DNA from: a virus
Direction: 5' to 3' (one strand)
Length of the DNA: 20,311 nt
IMG/VR virus record: IMGVR_UViG_3300006923_000169
Span: 1 to 20,311 of that record
In this document: positions 15,334-20,311 of the stretch, piece by piece
Position numbering within the stretch: position 1 is the first letter of the stretch
Layout of the letters: each line of letters begins with the position of its first letter
Translations under genes and position numbers: made by a program
Notes under the pieces: generated by a model
Seen by the model: only the letters and a program-made list of their open reading frames with translations
The model's database searches: none
Told to the model about the DNA's origin: nothing

Positions 15334-16617
15334 ATGTCTTGGATTCCGTATATTATACAAAATCAACATGAAAGGAACACCCGATATCAGATGCTTGTGT
15401 TGGGTGCAACTATACCTTCTCTTCCACCGACACTAAAATCAATTATTGATATACGATCTTTATTTCCTTACTGGATTCTTGATAGAAATGAAAGTGATCA
15501 AACTGATTCTTATTTTGTTGATTTTATACAGTCATATTATGACTGGTTGTATACTGAAAGTGGATACGAACTTAATTTTACAGATTTACATTCTATTGGA
15601 CTTTTAAAACTAGTTGATATTGATGAAACTCCTTTAACATTTTTGTCGAATTTTTCTTATTCATATGCTTCTGGTATTTCTTCTTGGTTTATTGGTGATT
15701 CTTCAGATGATTCTTCAGAAGAAACTCAAGAAACTCAAACGGTTGATGTTCGAGAATTAATAAAAGGAATTCGTCAAAATCTATATCAGAAAAAGAGCAA
15801 CGAAGAAGCATACAAATATTTCTTTCAATCTTTATTTAATATAAATGCAACTGATATTGTTATTAATTATCCAAAGCTAAGTATAATGAGATTAAATGGT
15901 GGAAGATTTAAAGATGAAAGGTGGGGAACTGAAGATTCGTCAGGGTATTATGGAGATTTACCACATCTCGGTGGAAGCTTTTTAAACAGTGGTGCTAAAA
16001 TACAAGATAGTTTTTGGTATCAAAACTTTTCATACCTATTGAAAGTTGGTATTGAAGATATAATTGAAGATTCTACTGGATTGCCATATTATTATAACGA
16101 TTTGCAAAGCATTCTTCACCCTGCGGGAATTAAGGGGTTCTTTGAAAAAACAACACAAGATTATATTCCACCAGACGATTATGACGGTGGAATATTACAA
16201 GGCGAAGAACCCAGGTTGCATAATTATTTTCCATATAGGTTAAGTGATACAATGGGATACACTGCTTGTATTGGATGTTCTGGAAGTGGTTTTGGATATG
16301 ATGGGCCGACGGCTCATGCGGGATCAACACCACTTGTGGAAAATGGTGATGGAACATACACCTTCGGTGTTTTTGGGGGTTCATCGGGTGGGTGGATATC
16401 AGGTGGTGCGTGGGGTGGTGTTGGTGGTGGTGGAATTAGTGCAGGATTTAATGCACCCTGTCATCATTTCCCCGATTGGGATAACGACATTGATATGGGT
16501 GTGATGTTTGGTAATATAAATATACGAGAGTTCATCTATCTTTATCCTGCATTAGAAAGTCCAAATTTGGGACTAACAGGATGTACCGCATCTGGTGGTA
16601 CAGGAGCATGTTATTAA
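15334..16617 (+). CDS. Baseplate wedge protein in the gp7 position
   Basis: A 427-residue protein just 3 bases after gp6. Its N-terminal half is helical, with SLFPYWILDRNESDQTDSYF, a FIQSYYDWLYTESGY segment and VRELIKGIRQNLYQKKSNEEAYKYFFQSLFN. The middle has KIQDSFWYQNFSYLLKVGI...LHPAGIKGFFE, a pattern seen in phage wedge and structural proteins. The C-terminal 110 residues are very Gly-rich with a few cysteines (CIGCSGSG, CHHF, GCTAS, GACY). The position between gp6 and outer-baseplate proteins suggests an equivalent of T4 gp7, though T4 gp7 is over 1000 aa. AGAGGAT precedes the ATG. The wedge role is fairly likely; the gp7 name is uncertain. Confidence 0.6.
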   Translation: MSWIPYIIQNQHERNTRYQMLVLGATIPSLPPTLKSIIDIRSLFPYWILDRNESDQTDSYFVDFIQSYYDWLYTESGYELNFTDLHSIGLLKLVDIDETPLTFLSNFSYSYASGISSWFIGDSSDDSSEETQETQTVDVRELIKGIRQNLYQKKSNEEAYKYFFQSLFNINATDIVINYPKLSIMRLNGGRFKDERWGTEDSSGYYGDLPHLGGSFLNSGAKIQDSFWYQNFSYLLKVGIEDIIEDSTGLPYYYNDLQSILHPAGIKGFFEKTTQDYIPPDDYDGGILQGEEPRLHNYFPYRLSDTMGYTACIGCSGSGFGYDGPTAHAGSTPLVENGDGTYTFGVFGGSSGGWISGGAWGGVGGGGISAGFNAPCHHFPDWDNDIDMGVMFGNINIREFIYLYPALESPNLGLTGCTASGGTGACY

Positions 16618-16636
16618 AAAATCATAGGACAAAATT

Positions 16637-18502
16637 ATGACTAAATCACTTTCAACCAACACTTCAGAACAAACTATTGCTCAAGTTCAACATTATCGAG
16701 ATAAACAATTAGCTATTGTATTGGGGTACACTAACCAAGAAGATATTATAGAAAATAGTGTCGATAGTTATGCAGATTCCCTTGCGAATTCATCTGTTGC
16801 ATGCAGAATATTGAATAGTGAAATAAAAACTTGTATAGACCATGAAACTCTTTGGGGTAGTAATAAGCATTGGACATATGGCTGCGGGGCGGGAAAATGG
16901 AATTCTTCGGGAATTTCTAATCGGCAAACTATGTTTGAAGTTGATGGTATTTTGTATATGGTGGTGGGATTTTCAGCCAATAATAATAGAATAGATTTAG
17001 AAAAAGATATTATATCGCGAGATGTATTCACAAATTCATCTGGACTGATATCTTCTACGGATGATGGACTCGAATATGTTGCAATTAATGCACTTCCAAC
17101 AACATCATTTGATACGTTGAGTAGTAAATATACTTGGGTTTCTTTACCCCAAGAAGCACTTGTTAATATATTAAATAGTTCTACTTCGCTGTCAACGAGG
17201 GCAAGCAATATTTGTGGAAGTGGAAATGAAACAACGATTGGTTCTTGTGGATTATATCATAAGGAAGCAGGATATGATGCTGTTGCAGGAGTGTCGTATG
17301 ATGGGGGTGATATTTACAAATGTGATTGTACAGAATGTTATAGATGTTTAGAACTTGCTGATGCACTTGATATGAATTATACTTTTCAGCACCTTGGTGG
17401 ATCAACTAAAATCGAATGTGATTATGAATGTGGTAAGGGGGACCATGGAATATGTGATGGTTCAATTGATTGGGACGATAAGAGTTTCTATTCTCAAGTC
17501 ATATCTAACGCTCATATTAATAAAGCATCTTCAGCCAAATTAAATGCTACAATAATTGAAAATAATGAAAGTGAGTCTGGGGCAATAGTTTCGATTGATG
17601 TAGACTTTACTGGATTGTCGCCTGAGGCAAAATTATTAGAACGTGCTTTCGAACCAGATGCTGAAAAAGGAGAACTATATGTTCCGTGTGTTGGTTCTTG
17701 TGAAGAAGAAGGATTGGTTGGAATATCTGTTAAAAAGGATGCTATTTCTAAACGATGGGTGATGGATGGAATAAAAATACCCACAAAAAGAGGTAAAAAC
17801 CATACATCAATTGCAGTTGATCCAGATCGGTGGAGTGCAATGTTTCCGCTTATTGATGTATCTCGCTTGACAATAAATATTGTTCCTGTGGGAGGGTGGG
17901 CAATGAATATTCCTCGATTTGTCCCATTATCTTGTGTAATTCATAAGGTAATTAAATCTGAAGAGATTGCGAATGTAACCGATGCTAAAGAATTTAATTT
18001 CTATACGATATCTACATTAAAAGACGAAAATGGTGCATCCCTATATTCTGGGCATGGTGAAGAACAAGCAGACGTGAAGAATCTTGTTTCTAGTTTTATT
18101 GCAACTGGTTCACCTGGTTTTGTAGAAAGTGCCATGCCTTCCGCAAAGTCCACGATTCAAAATACCAATACATTTGATAATACTTATATTGAAGAAGTAA
18201 TATCTTCCGATTCGGTAGATTTAAAAACTGCTAATACTGCAAGAATACATATACAAACGGCATTTCCTGATGAGAGAGTGGGCGATGTTTTTAGTGGGGG
18301 AGAGATTCGGACAGAATGGACTATTAATTCTATAGATTCTAGACCATACGGATCAACATTGGTGCCTTATGATGCATTAAATTCAGAAGAGATACATAGA
18401 AATAAAACAACAATCAACTTAGATAACAACCCAGACAATGTGAAATCGTTCGCATTTGAATTGAAAATTGGGTCAGGATGTCGAAGTATATCAGGAGAAT
18501 AA
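16637..18502 (+). CDS. Baseplate-periphery virion protein, unknown (621 aa)
   Basis: I cannot place this 621-residue protein firmly. The N-terminal part has DSYADSLANSSVACRILNSEIKTCIDHETLW, reminiscent of the T4 gp8 layout in which a helix is followed by a short run and DW, but this is weak. The middle holds a cysteine-rich patch (YKCDCTECYRCLELADALD, then IECDYECGKGDHGIC), and another pair in LYVPCVGSC. The C-terminal half is a beta-rich domain with WSAMFPLIDVSRLTINIVP and many Asn/Ser loops. It follows gp6 and the gp7-like gene, where gp8-type wedge proteins lie in T4, so an outer-wedge role is inferred. TAGGA precedes the start. Confidence 0.55.
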   Translation: MTKSLSTNTSEQTIAQVQHYRDKQLAIVLGYTNQEDIIENSVDSYADSLANSSVACRILNSEIKTCIDHETLWGSNKHWTYGCGAGKWNSSGISNRQTMFEVDGILYMVVGFSANNNRIDLEKDIISRDVFTNSSGLISSTDDGLEYVAINALPTTSFDTLSSKYTWVSLPQEALVNILNSSTSLSTRASNICGSGNETTIGSCGLYHKEAGYDAVAGVSYDGGDIYKCDCTECYRCLELADALDMNYTFQHLGGSTKIECDYECGKGDHGICDGSIDWDDKSFYSQVISNAHINKASSAKLNATIIENNESESGAIVSIDVDFTGLSPEAKLLERAFEPDAEKGELYVPCVGSCEEEGLVGISVKKDAISKRWVMDGIKIPTKRGKNHTSIAVDPDRWSAMFPLIDVSRLTINIVPVGGWAMNIPRFVPLSCVIHKVIKSEEIANVTDAKEFNFYTISTLKDENGASLYSGHGEEQADVKNLVSSFIATGSPGFVESAMPSAKSTIQNTNTFDNTYIEEVISSDSVDLKTANTARIHIQTAFPDERVGDVFSGGEIRTEWTINSIDSRPYGSTLVPYDALNSEEIHRNKTTINLDNNPDNVKSFAFELKIGSGCRSISGE

Positions 18503-18506
18503 TTAG

Positions 18507-19517
18507 ATGTCAGAAAAAGCAACACAACCATTATATTCGGGTGGTAATCCATCATTTCCTTTAAGTAGCAGTCCATATTATAGCAGAACGGAAGATAAAA
18601 ATGTTCGATTTCTTTCAGAAGACGAATTATCTAACAGGAAAAACTATCAATTCGTTGCTTTCCGTCCTGGATTTTCTTTACAAGCATCTGAACTTAATGA
18701 AATGCAAGAAAATATGCAGATGCAGATGTCGCTTTCCATTACTATGATGCATAATTGGATTACTTCTGGTTCTGGATATTTGTGGAGTGGATGGGATGTA
18801 GATTCTCCAGTCGGAGAAGGTGATAAGTGGAATGGGGACACCAGTGACTTACCTCCAAATACAGGAATTGGTGTTGGTGGTGATTTAACAAGCGCAGGCT
18901 CACCATTTCATGATCAAAATTGGGTAGTTTCGGGACCAGGATGGAAAGGTGCAACACCTCTTTATCCATTCAAATCACCTTATCAGGGAGATGGTGGAAA
19001 AAAATTAGTAGAAGTGATCAAGTTTACAGATACAGAAGCGACAATAAAATTCAATCCGGGGTGGTATTTAGTGGAAGCAAGAGCTTGGTGGAATGGAACA
19101 CTTTCAGAGCAACCACCACATGTAAGTGGTCTCAAACACTGGGTATATTTGGACGATAATACAATTGGTGATGGTGGTGAGATAAGTGTCGGATACTCGA
19201 CAGAGACCAAAAGTATTGTTGTTGGATTAGTAGTCGATTCCGAGTTTATGGAATGTTGCTCTGGTGTTGATGGGTGTGATGATACTTTAGCAGATAATGC
19301 TAGTGGATTCCCAAATTCAGCGTCATGTGGTGCGAGTAGATATCGTCTTAGCATAACAGAAGCCACGCACGTCTTTTGTCAGGACGATAATTGGGGAGAT
19401 GAAGATAATGAAAGTTCGGACTTTGCCGATAGGGAAAGAATGAATCCAGTTTGTGTGATTCGTCCAGATGATAATACTATCAGGTATATTAACAATTTAG
19501 TTATAAAAACAAAATAA
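18507..19517 (+). CDS. Tail structural protein with FRPGFSLQASELNEMQ motif
   Basis: A 336-residue protein. The N-terminal segment FVAFRPGFSLQASELNEMQE (about residues 50-69) is characteristic of phage proteins beside baseplates and tail fibres, in which a PG-x(4)-AxELNExQ run precedes an amphipathic helix; here MQMQMSLSITMMHNWI follows. The rest is beta-rich with Gly/Trp loops (WKGATPLYPFKSP, WYLVEARAWWNG). A cysteine cluster MECCSGVDGCDD lies near residue 250. It ends NTIRYINNLVIKTK. AGGAG overlaps the end of the preceding gene, so the two are likely co-translated. A fibre-connector or outer-baseplate role is inferred. Confidence 0.6.
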   Translation: MSEKATQPLYSGGNPSFPLSSSPYYSRTEDKNVRFLSEDELSNRKNYQFVAFRPGFSLQASELNEMQENMQMQMSLSITMMHNWITSGSGYLWSGWDVDSPVGEGDKWNGDTSDLPPNTGIGVGGDLTSAGSPFHDQNWVVSGPGWKGATPLYPFKSPYQGDGGKKLVEVIKFTDTEATIKFNPGWYLVEARAWWNGTLSEQPPHVSGLKHWVYLDDNTIGDGGEISVGYSTETKSIVVGLVVDSEFMECCSGVDGCDDTLADNASGFPNSASCGASRYRLSITEATHVFCQDDNWGDEDNESSDFADRERMNPVCVIRPDDNTIRYINNLVIKTK

Positions 19518-19522
19518 TAAAG

Positions 19523-19530
19523 TATAAATA
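19523..19530 (+). promoter_or_regulatory. Candidate late promoter for the fibre gene
   Basis: Exact TATAAATA in the 29-base gap before the last gene. T4 spacing puts the transcript start near 19536, an 11-base leader before the ATG at 19547. Because this copy is intergenic, it is the best late-promoter candidate in the rightward block. Confidence 0.5.
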
Positions 19531-19546
19531 AAAAGAGAACTAATAT

Positions 19547-20311
19547 ATGGCAAGTGTAGACACAAATTCATTCGATATTTCTTATTTGACGGGTAATGAC
19601 ACCTTTTTAGATTGGGTCAATCATTACAATACTTATTCTATTGAAAAACTTAATAATCTTCGGATATATACAGGATTTTCTGGTGATGGTATTAATGTAA
19701 TTACAGGATCCACAGGATCTATGCAAGTTAATTTGGCGGATATAATTCCTATTGGTATAACCTTTAGTGAAGATGTGTCTATACTTGGTGACTTGACTTA
19801 TGATTGGGACTCGGTATCTTTGGGAGGAATCAAGCAAAGGGTATTTCCGCAAGGTGGATATACTGGTATATCTGGAGGATTTACATTTGGTCAAGTAGTC
19901 AGAATTGGTGCTTCTGGTGGCGATACTGAATACTTTTTAGCTCGTTCCGATGATAAAGATTTAGCAGAAGCAATCGGAATTGTTTCTGATAGGGTTTTGG
20001 GATCTACCGGACCTTATTCTGTAAATGATACTTATCTAGAAATTACAACACATGGTGTGGTTGAAGGAGATTTTAGAAATGCAACGGTTGATGGCAGAGG
20101 ATTAACTTACGGTTGTGTATATTTTCTGAGTCCGGGTATTAGTGGTGGTTTAACAAATGTTGAACCGAGTATTTCTGGACAAGTAAGTAAACCAATATTG
20201 GTTGGTATTACCGCCGATAAAGCAATGGTATTAAACTATCGAGGTCAATATCTTCAAGGTTCTGGTACTGGTGGAACGGGTGGTATAGACAACAATAAAA
20301 AGATTATATCG
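19547..20311 (+). CDS. Probable tail-fibre protein, C-terminus beyond the window
   Basis: The frame is open for 255 codons from ATG 19547 to the right edge, so only the N-terminal part is present. It opens MASVDTNSFDISYLTGNDTF, then LDWVNHYNTYSIEKLNNLRI, then GINVITGSTGSMQVNLAD; this is the usual N-terminal layout of T4-like fibre proteins, where a short helix that binds the baseplate is followed by beta repeats. The remainder is Gly/Ser/Thr-rich beta sequence, including QGSGTGGTGG. The position at the end of the baseplate genes agrees. The weak GAGA element before the start overlaps the candidate promoter leader. Receptor specificity would lie in the missing C-terminal part. Confidence 0.6.
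   Translation, partial: MASVDTNSFDISYLTGNDTFLDWVNHYNTYSIEKLNNLRIYTGFSGDGINVITGSTGSMQVNLADIIPIGITFSEDVSILGDLTYDWDSVSLGGIKQRVFPQGGYTGISGGFTFGQVVRIGASGGDTEYFLARSDDKDLAEAIGIVSDRVLGSTGPYSVNDTYLEITTHGVVEGDFRNATVDGRGLTYGCVYFLSPGISGGLTNVEPSISGQVSKPILVGITADKAMVLNYRGQYLQGSGTGGTGGIDNNKKIIS

Overview
The window looks like the tail-baseplate block of a T4-like (contractile-tail, Caudoviricetes) phage genome with AT-rich coding sequence. Most calls rest on recognisable T4 baseplate and head-completion families (gp4, gp26, gp27, gp48, gp53, gp25, gp6 and a gp54/gp19-type tube protein). The gene mix resembles marine T4-like phages, but neither host nor exact taxon can be read from the sequence. I see no tRNA, integrase, insertion sequence, CRISPR array, homing endonuclease or clear factor-independent terminator.

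Layout. A leftward (minus-strand) block runs from about 2866 to the left edge: gp4 head-completion nuclease, gp54/gp19-like tube-initiator protein, gp26 baseplate hub protein, a 67-residue small protein, and a gene that leaves the window on the left and carries a long Asn/Thr/Lys/Ile tandem repeat. A 34-bp divergent junction (2867-2900) separates it from a rightward block: gp48 tube cap, gp53 wedge, an enlarged gp27-like hub N-terminal protein, a 1737-residue protein with about 200 cysteines, a 281-residue protein whose second half looks like the C-terminal part of gp27, gp25, gp6, a gp7-position wedge protein, two less familiar virion proteins and the start of a probable tail-fibre gene that runs off the right edge. 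Genes are tightly packed and most have a Shine-Dalgarno sequence close to, or overlapping, the previous stop codon. Several TATAAATA-like sites (the T4 late-promoter octamer) sit just before genes.

How it fits together. gp26 and gp27 belong to the hub; gp48 and the gp54-like protein cap the hub and start the tail tube; gp53, gp25, gp6 and the gp7-like protein build the wedges; the downstream proteins probably form the baseplate periphery and fibre attachment. gp4 finishes filled heads before tail joining.

The outstanding feature is the giant cysteine-rich gene at 6996-12209. It lies between two genes that together look like the two ends of one T4 gp27 hub protein. It consists of an N-terminal region of about 470 residues followed by about two dozen modules of the type ACC-x-C-x-C-x-GGxWxG-x-C-x-C. 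No lysozyme-spike (gp5-like) gene is visible here, so a role at the hub or central spike, or as a receptor-binding or envelope-penetrating part, is a reasonable but unproven idea. Cysteine clusters in several neighbouring virion proteins suggest a baseplate built with many disulfides or bound metals.
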